Shown: positions 25,216-34,297 of the stretch, piece after piece | Position numbering within the stretch: position 1 is the stretch's first letter | Layout: every line of letters starts with the position of its first letter | Source of the DNA: Halobacillus litoralis | GTDB taxonomy: Bacteria > Bacillota > Bacilli > Bacillales > Halobacillaceae | DNA: 64,000 nucleotides | Reading direction: 5' to 3' | Assembly: GCF_004101865.1 (NCBI RefSeq) | Contig: NZ_CP026118.1 | Span: 1,381,001-1,445,000 of the forward strand | Program-made: the position numbers and the translations under genes | Notes under the pieces: model-generated | Database searches by the model: none | Seen by the model: only the letters and a program-made list of their open reading frames with translations | What the model was told of the DNA's origin: nothing

Positions 25216-25324
25216 TTCCCCACTTTCCCTCAGCCAAGAGTTGCAGCATTCAATATTCTCCCGTCTTTTATAATGAATTTCCTCTAATTATCATTAAATG
25301 ATTTTAAATATCGGTCTTCCATGG

Positions 25325-26677
25325 TTAAGCCCACTTCTGTACATCAATGCATAACTGTTGGTATGCTTTCGATTCATGTACCATTTTCTTATCCTGGTAC
25401 ACTTGAGCGAGCCAACGGAGTGGTTTAGGATCACTCGGTTTCATTTCCATTTCCAGCTGGAAGCATTCTAATGCTTTGTCCAATTGTTCCAATTCATAAT
25501 ACCATTCGCCCAACTGCTGCATTTGATCAAGGTCGTCGCGGATACCATTCATTCTATCTACTTTTTCGATAATACTGAAGTGCCGTGGAAATCCAGACAA
25601 GCGTTCGGAAATGTCTTCCAGATCAAGAGTTTCCATCAATGCCTTTACGTATTTTTCCAAAAGAGGCTCTGCATTTTCCGGATGAGCGGCGACAATTCGC
25701 TCCATAAGTGCATTCATGGATTCTGGATGTTCGGTAAAGTCGAATGTTTCCAGGGTGGTAGATAAAGCTTGAAGCTGACTGTTATCGAGCTCGACGCCTT
25801 GTTCTGTCACCAACTTTGAAAGTTTATGAAGTTGTCTTGTATGCATGTATTTTTGGAAAAGATCTTCCGACAGCCGATCGAAGGAAGGGAGCGATCGGGA
25901 CAATTCCTCTAGAAGGCAGGTATGGCTATTTTCATCAAAGTGATGATTCACTACATTGATAAACGTTTGGTAACCCTCGTTCGTTGGATGTACTGAAATT
26001 TCTTTCATATGGATGGAAACAGCTTCAATCCAGCGATTTTCATTCTCGAGAATCGATATTTTCAGGTGATTGCTTGCATTCTCTTCCGCGAAAAGAGGGT
26101 CACGATTTTTGAGTTTCTGTGATTCCTCTTCATACATCGTGTGGAACTTACTGAAGGAAAGGTCATTACCGACTTGTTTGACGAAGCTGTTTTTCGGCGC
26201 AAAATCCCTCAGTTCGCGGACAATCGTATAAGCAGCGAACATTTTCCCTTCACGACGGTATTGATAGAAAAGTGATTTTATCTCTTTGAACAGTTGCTTT
26301 TTCGGAATAAATGATTCAAAAAATGTGAGGATATGAGCTTGCTCTTGTTTGGTATGATTGTGGTCTATTTTTTTAATCAGTTGAGGGTAACTGAGCTTTT
26401 GGAGGGGCTGATTCTCTGTGACAAGCGCTTCTATAAATGGGTGTGGGGCTTCATAAATGGCCCCTTCACTGAAGGCTTGAGCAATATAAGAATATCTTTT
26501 GAGGCTTTTCGTTTTGACAGCCGTAAGGAATTGTTGTTTATAGAAGAAAAGATAATACATCTCATTGTGTTCATTTATGGCTTCCATCACTTGTCCTTGC
26601 TTGAAAAAAGTGACGCGTTCAGGATGCACACATTCGGGGTTCTTCTGCTTGTTGCTCACTAATTGAATTGATTTCAC
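25325..26677 (-). CDS. TPR-type helical repeat protein
   Basis: 450-aa soluble, largely helical protein. The C-terminus has a clear tetratricopeptide unit (LGEWYYELEQLDKALECFQLEMEMKPSDPKPLRWLAQVYQ), and weaker helical pairs fill the rest. No enzyme motif, signal peptide or membrane segment. A GTG start at 26677 has GGGAGG eight bases before it. I recognise no specific name; it resembles uncharacterised Bacillaceae TPR proteins. Stands alone between the sodium channel and the CAP gene. Confidence 0.8.
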   Translation of the reverse strand: MKSIQLVSNKQKNPECVHPERVTFFKQGQVMEAINEHNEMYYLFFYKQQFLTAVKTKSLKRYSYIAQAFSEGAIYEAPHPFIEALVTENQPLQKLSYPQLIKKIDHNHTKQEQAHILTFFESFIPKKQLFKEIKSLFYQYRREGKMFAAYTIVRELRDFAPKNSFVKQVGNDLSFSKFHTMYEEESQKLKNRDPLFAEENASNHLKISILENENRWIEAVSIHMKEISVHPTNEGYQTFINVVNHHFDENSHTCLLEELSRSLPSFDRLSEDLFQKYMHTRQLHKLSKLVTEQGVELDNSQLQALSTTLETFDFTEHPESMNALMERIVAAHPENAEPLLEKYVKALMETLDLEDISERLSGFPRHFSIIEKVDRMNGIRDDLDQMQQLGEWYYELEQLDKALECFQLEMEMKPSDPKPLRWLAQVYQDKKMVHESKAYQQLCIDVQKWA

Positions 26678-27093
26678 AATACCGTCCTCCCTCTTTCCTC
26701 CACTATATCACACCTCTTCATCTACTCCTAAACAAGAAGTAATCGATTTTGCATCAGAATTCTTCCGCAAAACGGGAGTTCGCTTTTATAAGTCTGCAAA
26801 CTTTGTCACTTTGATGTTACATTTGTAAAAAACATACCATTGAAAAAAGTCTGTCAACCCTTCCATTCTAGTAAATTTTCTATTTGATGGATGATACTTC
26901 CACCCAGACAAACTAATAAGAGATTTCCACAAAAGGGGTCAAATCTAGAGGTGATGCTGAGTTTCCTTTCTAAATCTTCAAAAGTAAGAGAATCCATCCT
27001 TTCAATACCAAAAATATCCTCCTATATTACAAGATTCTGATGGTACGATAGAGTCGTTCCAAAAATACAAATTTTCTAGGAGGAGTTTTCAGT
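26678..27093. other. 416-base intergenic region before the CAP gene
   Basis: AT-rich, no gene that I can support. A 28-codon frame near 26954 follows a weak GAGGTG but resembles nothing. The CAP promoter should be in the last 100 bases; no clear -35/-10 pair stands out. Confidence 0.4.
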
Positions 27094-27900
27094 ATGATCA
27101 AGAAATCATTAATCGTATCAGGAGCTCTCGCTCTATCCTTACTTGCATCTCCAGCTACATCTCTAGCATCTTCAGGAGATGTGCAACAAAACTATGAAGT
27201 GGATACAAAAACCATTCAAATAGATTCTGAACAAATCCTTAACTGGGTAAATGAAAACCAGGATTCAATTCAGAATAACAAGCTTCAACAGGCTGATATT
27301 CAATCTCTATTGGAACAATTCCAAATGAAGCAGCAGCCTCCAGAAGCTCCAGTTGAACAAGAAGAACCAGCTGAACAAGAAGCACCTGCTGAAGAGCAGT
27401 CTAAAGAAGAAACTCCAGCTGAAAAGCCTGAAGCACAGCAAGCTCCAGAGGCAGCTCCACAAGAGTCAACTGAAGAAGCACAACCAGAAGAAAACACGCA
27501 AGAAGAAGCAGCAGCTTCAGAGGTTTCTGAATTTGAAAAACAAGTTGTTGAATTGACGAATCAAGAACGTGAGAAACAAGGTCTGGCTCCACTAGAGTTG
27601 GATACAGAATTAAGTGCCGTAGCGAAAGACAAGTCTCTGGACATGCAGCAAAATAATTATTTCTCTCACAATAGCCCTACTCACGGATCTCCGTTTGACA
27701 TGATGAAAGCTTACGGAATCGATTACCGTACGGCTGGTGAGAACATTGCGATGGGGCAAACGTCTCCTGAACAAGTAGTAGAAGGCTGGATGAATAGTGA
27801 AGGGCACCGTAAAAACATCATGAACCCTAACTTCACCCACATCGGAGTCGGCCATGCAGAGAACGGCAACTATTGGACACAAATGTTCATAGGAAAATAA
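27094..27900 (+). CDS. Secreted CAP/SCP-domain protein (YkwD-like)
   Basis: 268 aa. A signal peptide ends about residue 25 (SLASS). Residues about 85-148 are a low-complexity linker of Glu, Gln, Pro and Ala repeats (EEPAEQEAPAEE). The C-terminal CAP domain begins at FEKQVVELTNQERE and carries the family His/Glu cluster in NNYFSHNSPTHGSPF, AGENIAMG and WMNSEGHRKNIMNPNFTHIGVG. Bacillus homologues include YkwD and the spore-coat protein SafA-linked YabG-type relatives only loosely; function of the secreted CAP proteins is unclear. GGAGGAG lies before the start. Confidence 0.92.
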   Translation: MIKKSLIVSGALALSLLASPATSLASSGDVQQNYEVDTKTIQIDSEQILNWVNENQDSIQNNKLQQADIQSLLEQFQMKQQPPEAPVEQEEPAEQEAPAEEQSKEETPAEKPEAQQAPEAAPQESTEEAQPEENTQEEAAASEVSEFEKQVVELTNQEREKQGLAPLELDTELSAVAKDKSLDMQQNNYFSHNSPTHGSPFDMMKAYGIDYRTAGENIAMGQTSPEQVVEGWMNSEGHRKNIMNPNFTHIGVGHAENGNYWTQMFIGK

Positions 27901-27915
27901 TAGATATTGAAGTTC

Positions 27916-27949
27916 AGATGCCACCGGAATTTCCGGTGGCATCTTTTTA
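27916..27949 (+). terminator. Terminator after the CAP gene
   Basis: AGATGCCACCGG pairs with CCGGTGGCATCT around a short AT loop, followed by TTTTT. Confidence 0.9.
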
Positions 27950-28140
27950 TTCAAAAAAACAAAATCCAGATGCTGATTGATGGTCCTTCCAAATCATCAT
28001 TTTAGATGCTCAAACTCTACTAAAATCAACCGTATGACTTTTTTTCTTTTTTATATGTAGAAAACCTATTGCAATTCGTCTGAATATTCACTAAAATCAA
28101 TCATACTTTATCTATATTAAAACAAAAGGAAGTGTTCTTT

Positions 28141-28404
28141 TTGAATACACAAACCGTAAGCCATCTTTATAACGTCTGCCACCTCTGCCACGGAACCGGA
28201 ACGTATGAAGAGTACGATGATAGCAAGGCGAATATGATCATGGACCACTATCAGCGTACGAACCACGCAAAGGACACAATAGCCTGGAAACTAGCCATTG
28301 AAGAAACAAGCTATGAAAAAGAATGCATCCGCTGCCACGGAAACGGCCATGTGCTGAATGATGAAGGAAAGCAGGTGTACCGTGAATTACAGCAGTTCGC
28401 ATAA
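28141..28404 (+). CDS. Small protein with two DnaJ-type zinc motifs
   Basis: About 87 aa. Two CxxCxGxG units, CHLCHGTG near the N-terminus and CIRCHGNG about 45 residues later, match the repeats of the DnaJ cysteine-rich domain and could together hold one zinc. No J domain. A TTG at 28141 has AAAGGA ten bases before; GTG at 28132 is the alternative. Other short proteins of this type in bacilli have no known function; a chaperone or redox role is only a guess. Followed by its own terminator. Confidence 0.7.
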   Translation: MNTQTVSHLYNVCHLCHGTGTYEEYDDSKANMIMDHYQRTNHAKDTIAWKLAIEETSYEKECIRCHGNGHVLNDEGKQVYRELQQFA

Positions 28405-28410
28405 ATATTG

Positions 28411-28452
28411 AAAAAGGGGAGCGTCTCATTCCATTGAGTCGCTCCCCTTTTC
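28411..28452. terminator. Bidirectional terminator
   Basis: AAAAGGGGAGCG (28412-28423) pairs with CGCTCCCCTTTT (28440-28451); inner CTCA/TGAG extends the stem. Serves the zinc-motif gene and the converging methyltransferase gene. Confidence 0.88.
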
Positions 28453-28530
28453 ATTGCAGTGCATTCTGTTATTGTAGACCGGTCACTATTTGTCCTTAGA
28501 TCTCCGGCGATTTCAGTGGGGTTGCGCTTA

Positions 28531-29580
28531 TTAAGCTTTCGTCCGGTAAGCCGTGTTGTGGCCTTTCAACGTCTCATCTGTTCCGAAAAGGAAGTGTTTC
28601 TTCATGTCCGGGGAATAAACAGAGTTCACAGTCTCTCTTCCTACCGTTTCAGCGACTTCACGCAGCATGCTTGGCGAAGCACCACAACACAAACCAATAT
28701 AGTTAACACCAGATTGTTGCGCTTCCGCTGCCCAGTCAGCAAGTTCGTAGCGGTTGCAGTAAAGCGGATCAAGCGATGTCGGGAAAGTCGTTTCAGTCGG
28801 CAGTGAACATGAACAACCCCCGTCAGGTAAGTTGAAGAACGTCGGGTGATCTTCTGTGGTGCGGTATGGAATCGGCAAAGCCCCTACATACCCCTCCACT
28901 TCTTGACGAATCTTTTCAATATACGGCTGCATTGTTGCCGGGCCGCGGAAGCAATTCATTCCTACAACTAGAGCCCCTTGCTTCTCTAATAAACGACAGG
29001 CCTCTTCAACCGTGTAGCCATCGCGCAAAATATTTTCACTCATCAGCCCCAGTGTGATGACTGCCGGTAAGTTTTGCCTCTGTATTTCCTCTAAAGCGAT
29101 TTTTGCTTCTTCATAGTAATAGAACGTTTCTCCATTTACAAAATCGACACCTTCCTCTTTGCACCAGCCTATCATTTCAGCAAAAATCCCTCGGACATTC
29201 GCTTTCGATTCCTCATCGTCCGGGTCGAACAGGTTCGTGTTGGAAACGTTCCCAGCTACAAGGGCTTCCTCTTCTGGATGCTCCGCTGCTACTTCTTTAG
29301 CTAACCGGATCGCCTGACGGTTCAGCGGTTCCAACAAATCTTCTTTTCCGATGATGCGCATTTTCTCCCTGTGACCATTATAAGTGAAAGCCAATACGAC
29401 ATCGGACCCTGCAAGCATATAATCACGATATGTCTGCTTCAGTGCTTGCGGATTGTCAAGCGCCACTTCCGGGACAAACGAACCAGCTTGCAGATATCCG
29501 CGCCTTTCCAGTTCAAATAAATATCCTTCACCACACACGACTGGCCCTTCCTGTAAACGCTGCTCTAAACTTCTCTTCAT
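28531..29580 (-). CDS. Homocysteine S-methyltransferase, betaine-type (BHMT-like)
   Basis: 349-aa zinc-dependent homocysteine methyltransferase barrel. The three zinc Cys ligands are in VGMNCFRGP (Cys210) and GLCCGASP (Cys298-299), close to the numbering of mammalian betaine-homocysteine methyltransferase (217, 299, 300). The methyl donor could be betaine or S-methylmethionine; betaine is plausible for a halophile that accumulates it. The ATG at 29580 has AGGTGGG upstream (an in-frame TTG precedes it). A SAM riboswitch with terminator lies in its leader, so expression should rise when S-adenosylmethionine is low, supporting a role in making methionine. Confidence 0.9.
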   Translation of the reverse strand: MKRSLEQRLQEGPVVCGEGYLFELERRGYLQAGSFVPEVALDNPQALKQTYRDYMLAGSDVVLAFTYNGHREKMRIIGKEDLLEPLNRQAIRLAKEVAAEHPEEEALVAGNVSNTNLFDPDDEESKANVRGIFAEMIGWCKEEGVDFVNGETFYYYEEAKIALEEIQRQNLPAVITLGLMSENILRDGYTVEEACRLLEKQGALVVGMNCFRGPATMQPYIEKIRQEVEGYVGALPIPYRTTEDHPTFFNLPDGGCSCSLPTETTFPTSLDPLYCNRYELADWAAEAQQSGVNYIGLCCGASPSMLREVAETVGRETVNSVYSPDMKKHFLFGTDETLKGHNTAYRTKA

Positions 29581-29604
29581 CAATAACCCACCTTTTTTAA
29601 AATT

Positions 29605-29643
29605 AAAAAAACCCTTCTTCCTGGCAAGAGGAAGAAGGGTTTT
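29605..29643 (-). terminator. Riboswitch expression-platform terminator
   Basis: A stem of about 14 bp (29608-29622 with 29629-29643) followed by T7 on the minus strand, between the S-box aptamer and the methyltransferase start. Confidence 0.92.
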
Positions 29644-29658
29644 AGTTGCTTATGTCCT

Positions 29659-29772
29659 TCTCTTATCTGCCAGACATTGTAGTCTGTAGGAATTGGCACC
29701 ATCATCAAGTATCAACTTGAAAGGTTGCCGGGCATCACAGGGCCTAGTCCCTCCGCCACTCTGGATAAGAGT
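29659..29772 (-). ncRNA. SAM-I (S-box) riboswitch
   Basis: Read on the minus strand, P1 is CTCTTAT (29765-29771) with ATAAGAG (29660-29666). Between them are the conserved S-box blocks in order: AGAGTGGCGGAGGGACTAGG-type 5' region, GCCCTGTGATGCCCGGCAACC, GGTGCCAATTCCTACAG and GCAGATAAGAG. The aptamer is followed by a terminator before the homocysteine methyltransferase gene, the usual OFF-switch arrangement for methionine genes. Confidence 0.97.
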
Positions 29773-29998
29773 AATCATTCAGTTTTTTTAGCTTGTTGGA
29801 AATTATAAAGGGGGTCACAGGTAAATGTCAATCATTTTTCTGATAAGTCTGAAAAGAGGGTCAAAGGTCTGACATTATGTATTTGCATCCCAGTAATGGA
29901 TTGGTTTAGGAAATTTGGATGAAATGGACTCATCCACGTTTATCACCTAGCCTCCTTGTGAAAGTATGTTAGTAACATTATATATTAGAAAGGAAGAG

Positions 29999-30604
29999 AT
30001 GAAATTGAAACGTTGGTCGATTGTATTCTTTCTTGTATTAACAGCTATAGTGTCCAGCGCTTGTGGTACCAATACTGAAGAAGATTCTTCTCCGTCAGAA
30101 AATGGAGAAGAAAATACGACGAATGAAGAAAACCAAGAAAAATCAGAAACCCCAGAAAACATTACGGTAACCTTAAACGATCGAGATGGAAATGAAGTAG
30201 GTTCTGCAGAATTGGAACAAAAAAATGGAGGCGTGAACATCAAACTCTCAGCCTCTGCTTTGCCTGAAGGAACACATGGTTTCCACATCCATGAAAAAGG
30301 GGTTTGTGAAGCACCTGATTATAAATCTGCCGGTGGTCATTTTAACCCGACTGACGTCAGCCATGGCAGCGATTCTGAAGATGGTCCACATGCGGGTGAT
30401 TTAAATAACATTGACATCCATGAGGAGGGAAATGCCGAAGAAGAAGTGATGGCAGACATGGTGACACTTAAAGAGGGGCAAGACAACTCGCTTCTAGGCG
30501 GTGACGGGACTTCCCTTGTCATCCACGCCGGAGCTGATGATCAAAAGTCCCAGCCATCCGGGGATGCAGGCGAACGAATCGCTTGTGGTGTCATTGAAAA
30601 TTAA
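29999..30604 (+). CDS. sodC: Lipoprotein Cu/Zn superoxide dismutase
   Basis: 201 aa. Lipobox SSAC (Cys22), an acidic Glu/Asn/Ser linker to about residue 53, then the SOD barrel. All metal ligands are present: copper His96, His98 (GFHIHEKGVC), bridging His114 (GGHFNP) and His176 (LVIHAGADD); zinc His122, His131 and Asp134 (GPHAGDL); disulfide Cys103-Cys196. The B. subtilis homologue YojM lacks some copper ligands and is inactive, so this one should be a working enzyme on the outer face of the membrane. GAAAGGAAG precedes the ATG at 29999. Confidence 0.92.
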   Translation: MKLKRWSIVFFLVLTAIVSSACGTNTEEDSSPSENGEENTTNEENQEKSETPENITVTLNDRDGNEVGSAELEQKNGGVNIKLSASALPEGTHGFHIHEKGVCEAPDYKSAGGHFNPTDVSHGSDSEDGPHAGDLNNIDIHEEGNAEEEVMADMVTLKEGQDNSLLGGDGTSLVIHAGADDQKSQPSGDAGERIACGVIEN

Positions 30605-30613
30605 TCCATTTCC

Positions 30614-30646
30614 GAGCGGTCAACCATGAGTTGACCGCTCTTTTTC
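30614..30646 (+). terminator. Terminator after sodC
   Basis: GAGCGGTCAAC (30614-30624) pairs with GTTGACCGCTC (30630-30640), then TTTTT. Confidence 0.9.
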
Positions 30647-30709
30647 AGTAAGCTTATGAAACCTTTTCACACACACCGCCGTATAAAAGTTAGAAAGCAG
30701 GTGACATTG

Positions 30710-32344
30710 ATGAAAAAATTCATAAGCCTTTTCATTCTCATCACTCTCCTCCTTCTTCCTACACGCGTGTTTGCAGTCGAGTTCACGATTGATGAGACCG
30801 ACATCCATGCTTCTCTAAAAACTGACGGGAAAGTGGAAGTGAAGGAAACACATACGTATAACTTCGAAGGAGAATTCAATGGTATTACGAGGACGCTCAT
30901 ACCAAAAGAAAAAGCAGCCATCACTGATGTGCGCGCCGCAGAAAATGGAACAGATTTAAAGATTGAAAAAGAAGATGAATTATACAAAATCTATCGCGGA
31001 GGGTCAGATGAAACGGTCACCATCGATCTTTTTTACACAATAGAAGATGGTATGGAAGTCTATGAAGACATCGCCCAGTTTTACTGGCCTTTTTTTGACA
31101 AAAATAATGAATCCACTTATGAGGATTTAATGATTACAATCAAGCCTCCTCAATCATCAGATGTGAAAGCAGCATACGGTTACGATGAAGCGTATGATAC
31201 GGTCACAATCTCAGACAACGGAACAGTCACATTTAAACTTGGCAAGGTTCTAAATGGAAAAAACGGTGACATCCGTGTCGCATATCCTGCAAGCCTCTTT
31301 CCTGAGGCAGCAGTGACAAGCTTTGAGCCAATGCTCGATGAAGTCATTGCGGAAAAGCGAGCCGTGGACGAAGAGGCAGCCGCCCGTGCAGAAGCAACTG
31401 CTCAATGGGGAATTCTAGGACCGTACATTATCCTCCCCCTCACTCTAGTTGCCCTAGGGCTGGCTGTTCATGGCCTTAGAAAAAGAAAAGAGACTATGCG
31501 TGAAGTTAGACGCCAACGCAGTGGGTTCGGACGATTTCCTAAAGAGAAAATGAGCTTACCTGCAATGATGAAGTTCACGAACTATGGACACTTGCCGACA
31601 ACAGCTTTGACTTCAGCCTTGCTCGACCTCGTACACAAAGGAAACATCGAACAAATCTCGGAAAAAGAATTCCGAGTCAGCAACAGAGACACCGTGTATG
31701 CCCACGAACGCCTTCTTATCGACTGGCTGTTTGATGAAATCGCTCAACAAGAAATGTTCCATGTAGATGATATAGAGCGCTATGCTGAAAAAGAAGAAAA
31801 CCAGGAAAAATATAGCCAGAGGTTCGACGCCTGGAAGGAAATGGTTAATCAAGAATACCGGCAATATGATTTGCATGAGACTGCAGCAACACCTCGATGG
31901 ATTTCCGGTTTTGGAGCACTTGTAACTTTGCCGTTTGTCGTCCTTTTCCCTTTTTACGGTCAGTTCATTTGGATGGCAGCCTCTATTGTTCTGCTGGTTT
32001 TTTTCATCACCTATAGCATCGCTTACCGCCCATTGAACATCAAAGGTCAGAAAATCAAACAGGAGTTGCAACCTTTAAAAACCGGTGATCAGTGGAAAAC
32101 ATGGGCCAAAGAAGACCAGGTGCCTGCCTTGCTATATCAAATCGGAATTGGCAAACGCGACCTTTTGGCAACGCCTGCGCCCCTCCACACTTCCACTACT
32201 GATGACTGGGTGATTTTCTTGATCCTTGGGGCGTCTTTGCAAAACTGCTTCCATTCCGCTGAGCAACATACATCTGTTTCTGCCTCTACAGGAAGTGGCG
32301 GCGCGGGTGTTGGTGGCGGTGGTGGAGGTTCTGGAGCCTTTTAA
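30710..32344 (+). CDS. DUF2207 membrane protein
   Basis: 544 aa. Signal peptide to about residue 23 (RVFA), then the extracytoplasmic DUF2207 beta domain (FTIDETDIHASLKTDGKVEVKETHTYNFEGEFNGITRTL, then DIAQFYWPFFDKN). A membrane segment near 250-270 leads to a cytosolic region with LPAMMKFTNYGHLPTTALTSALLDLVHKGNIE, a winged-helix-like stretch, then two membrane segments near 410-450. The tail is glycine-rich (GGGGGGSGAF), typical of the family. Function unknown. AGGTGA before 30710 fixes the start. Confidence 0.88.
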   Translation: MKKFISLFILITLLLLPTRVFAVEFTIDETDIHASLKTDGKVEVKETHTYNFEGEFNGITRTLIPKEKAAITDVRAAENGTDLKIEKEDELYKIYRGGSDETVTIDLFYTIEDGMEVYEDIAQFYWPFFDKNNESTYEDLMITIKPPQSSDVKAAYGYDEAYDTVTISDNGTVTFKLGKVLNGKNGDIRVAYPASLFPEAAVTSFEPMLDEVIAEKRAVDEEAAARAEATAQWGILGPYIILPLTLVALGLAVHGLRKRKETMREVRRQRSGFGRFPKEKMSLPAMMKFTNYGHLPTTALTSALLDLVHKGNIEQISEKEFRVSNRDTVYAHERLLIDWLFDEIAQQEMFHVDDIERYAEKEENQEKYSQRFDAWKEMVNQEYRQYDLHETAATPRWISGFGALVTLPFVVLFPFYGQFIWMAASIVLLVFFITYSIAYRPLNIKGQKIKQELQPLKTGDQWKTWAKEDQVPALLYQIGIGKRDLLATPAPLHTSTTDDWVIFLILGASLQNCFHSAEQHTSVSASTGSGGAGVGGGGGGSGAF

Positions 32345-32421
32345 AAAGCCTCAATATCTTTGAAAGGATGTCAATCAGATAAAGAAGGGTCAACCCTGTC
32401 AGAAAATAAACATGAAGCAAG

Positions 32422-32460
32422 GAAGCCCGGGTGACTGTAAGAGTCATCCCGGGCTTCTAT
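32422..32460. terminator. Bidirectional terminator between DUF2207 and YbaN genes
   Basis: GAAGCCCGGG and CCCGGGCTTC arms with an inner GACT/AGTC helix and a one-base bulge. Confidence 0.85.
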
Positions 32461-32465
32461 TATGT

Positions 32466-32837
32466 TCAGCGAATCGTATTTAAGTTTAATATGAACCAGG
32501 TGAAATAACTGGCTACGGCGAACATCAATATTTTCACAAACATCAGAGGAACAACGAAAATTGCAGAATAGAGAATAGAAATCCACAATACACTCACACC
32601 GACCCACTTTGCACGGAGCGGAACACCCCGGTGCTCGCGGTAATCACGGATGTATTTCCCGAAATATTTGTTTGTTAGCAGCCAATCATACATCCGATCT
32701 GAGCTACGGACAAAACAGGCTGCTGCCAACAAAAGAAGTGGTGTAGTCGGAATTAAGGGCAGTACGATTCCCAACACTCCAATAATTAAAGAAATCCAAC
32801 CGAATATGAGGAGCAATACTTTTTTTATCGTTTTCAT
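32466..32837 (-). CDS. YbaN family (DUF454) inner membrane protein
   Basis: 123 aa. The family pattern is GWISLIIGVLGIVLPLIPTTPLLLLAAACFVRSSDRMYDWLLTNKYFG, followed by a basic cytosolic loop and two more membrane segments, four in total. Function is unknown across the family. It starts 23 bases after the CorC-type gene on the same strand, so the two may be cotranscribed. Confidence 0.88.
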   Translation of the reverse strand: MKTIKKVLLLIFGWISLIIGVLGIVLPLIPTTPLLLLAAACFVRSSDRMYDWLLTNKYFGKYIRDYREHRGVPLRAKWVGVSVLWISILYSAIFVVPLMFVKILMFAVASYFTWFILNLNTIR

Positions 32838-32860
32838 TATGGTCCTCCACTAAGAAATGG

Positions 32861-34087
32861 TCACTTGATAATCTGGACCTTCCGGATCATCCTGCCTTCA
32901 ATTTCCAACACCTTGAAAGTCAAATTGCTCTGCTCAAGAACATCTCCTTCTCCAGGGAAGTCATTGAACTCTTTCAGTAAATATCCGGCTAAGACGTCTT
33001 CTTCTTCAGGAATTTCCGTGTCAAAAAAGGAATTGAGCCTGCGAAGAGTAATTTTACCATCACAGATCATTTCAGTTTCTGAAACTTTTTCAATAATCGA
33101 ATCACTCTCCAGATCCATTTCATCCTCTATTTCAAGACCGATCATCGCCTCGATGACGTCTTCATGAGTAAGGACCCCTTCTGTTCCTCCGTATTCATCT
33201 AAAACGATAGCCATGTGTTTTTTCTCTTTCGTCATCTTGCGGAATACCCATTCGATCTTGTGAAACTCATAGACTACTAATGGGTCTTTATACGTATATT
33301 CTACAAATGGCTTCCCCGTCTCCATCGCCCACGAAATCAAATACTTTGAGTGGAAAACAGCAACGATATCATCGATGTCCTCCCCATAGACTGGATACCT
33401 TGTAAAAGGATGCTGGATGACCATATCACGGACTTCTTCAAAAGAAGCAGCCTCAGAAATGGCAATCATATCAACACGTGGTGTCTTCAATACATCCTTA
33501 ACGTTTAGATTATAAAAATCCAGCACACCTTTAATACGGTGGGATTCCGCTTCATTAAAAGTCCCTTCGGAATCAGCGATATCAACCATCGTGCGCAGCT
33601 CTTCTTTAGAGATGGATACATCGGTGGTTTGTCCTTTAGCTAGTGCTCGGGTAATGAATCCTGTCAACCAGTTCAGGACAATGGTGATCGGCTTGAAAAT
33701 GACTACAAAAAAACGAATCACAGGCGAAACAGTCATAGCAATCCGATCGGGAAATGCAGCAGCAATGGATTTTGGGAGAACTTCAGAAAAAATAATGATG
33801 GTTATTGTCAAAATAGCTGAAGCAAGCCCGACACTGAACCCATACTCGATAGCTAACGTTGTCACAAGTGTCGGTAGCAATATGTTAGCAATGTTATTCC
33901 CAATAAGTATAGTCGTTATGAATTCACTCGGCCGTGAAAGTAGACTTAAAAGTTTTCCGGCTTTTTTATTATTTTTATTAGCTCTGGATTGCAGCCTCAT
34001 TTTATTGGCAGCTGTAAGTGCTGTTTCACTTCCTGAAAAGAAAAGCGAAACAAATAATAATAGGATGATCGCAATGACCACTAGCAA
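32861..34087 (-). CDS. CNNM/CorC family (HlyC-type) transporter
   Basis: 408 aa. An N-terminal DUF21 membrane domain (four segments to about residue 145) with the conserved SGSETALTAANKMRL and IGNNIANIL loops, then a CBS pair (about 200-330; VDMIAISEAASFEEV, MAIVLDEYGGTEGVLTHEDVIEAMIG) and a C-terminal CorC_HlyC domain. Relatives such as B. subtilis YhdP (MpfA) export magnesium; others differ. The start is a TTG at 34087 close to a GGGGGG site, or GTG at 34081 with better spacing. Upstream member of a probable operon with the YbaN gene. Confidence 0.88.
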   Translation of the reverse strand: MLVVIAIILLLFVSLFFSGSETALTAANKMRLQSRANKNNKKAGKLLSLLSRPSEFITTILIGNNIANILLPTLVTTLAIEYGFSVGLASAILTITIIIFSEVLPKSIAAAFPDRIAMTVSPVIRFFVVIFKPITIVLNWLTGFITRALAKGQTTDVSISKEELRTMVDIADSEGTFNEAESHRIKGVLDFYNLNVKDVLKTPRVDMIAISEAASFEEVRDMVIQHPFTRYPVYGEDIDDIVAVFHSKYLISWAMETGKPFVEYTYKDPLVVYEFHKIEWVFRKMTKEKKHMAIVLDEYGGTEGVLTHEDVIEAMIGLEIEDEMDLESDSIIEKVSETEMICDGKITLRRLNSFFDTEIPEEEDVLAGYLLKEFNDFPGEGDVLEQSNLTFKVLEIEGRMIRKVQIIK

Positions 34088-34218
34088 ATTCCCCCCTGGA
34101 TATGTACATTCGTCACTAGACTTTGATTATATAATATTTCTTTTATTACAGTAAAAAATTATCGCTCACAAACCATCTTACCCTGCCTGTCCATTTCTTT
34201 AACATCCATATCAGCTCT

Positions 34219-34297
34219 TCATCTGGAAGATTTGATTTCGGGATATTTGATGAGTGAAGCGAACTATTCCCCGCCGCCATTTGCTATATTGTTTCTC
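34219..34297. repeat. Deletion derivative of the 41-kb palindromic repeat
   Basis: The left flank (ATCTGGAAGA, TTGATTTCG, GATATTT, TGAGTG) and right flank (ATTCCCCGCCG, TTGCTATA, TTGTTTCTC) match those of the element at 40985-41165, but the core of about 110 bases is missing. Lies between the CorC-type gene and the PH-domain gene. Confidence 0.7.

Noticed and set aside
26816..26835. WalR-like TGTTAC/TGTAAA pair upstream of the CAP gene
   Set aside because: The half-sites are three bases apart instead of five, so they do not fit the known direct repeat.
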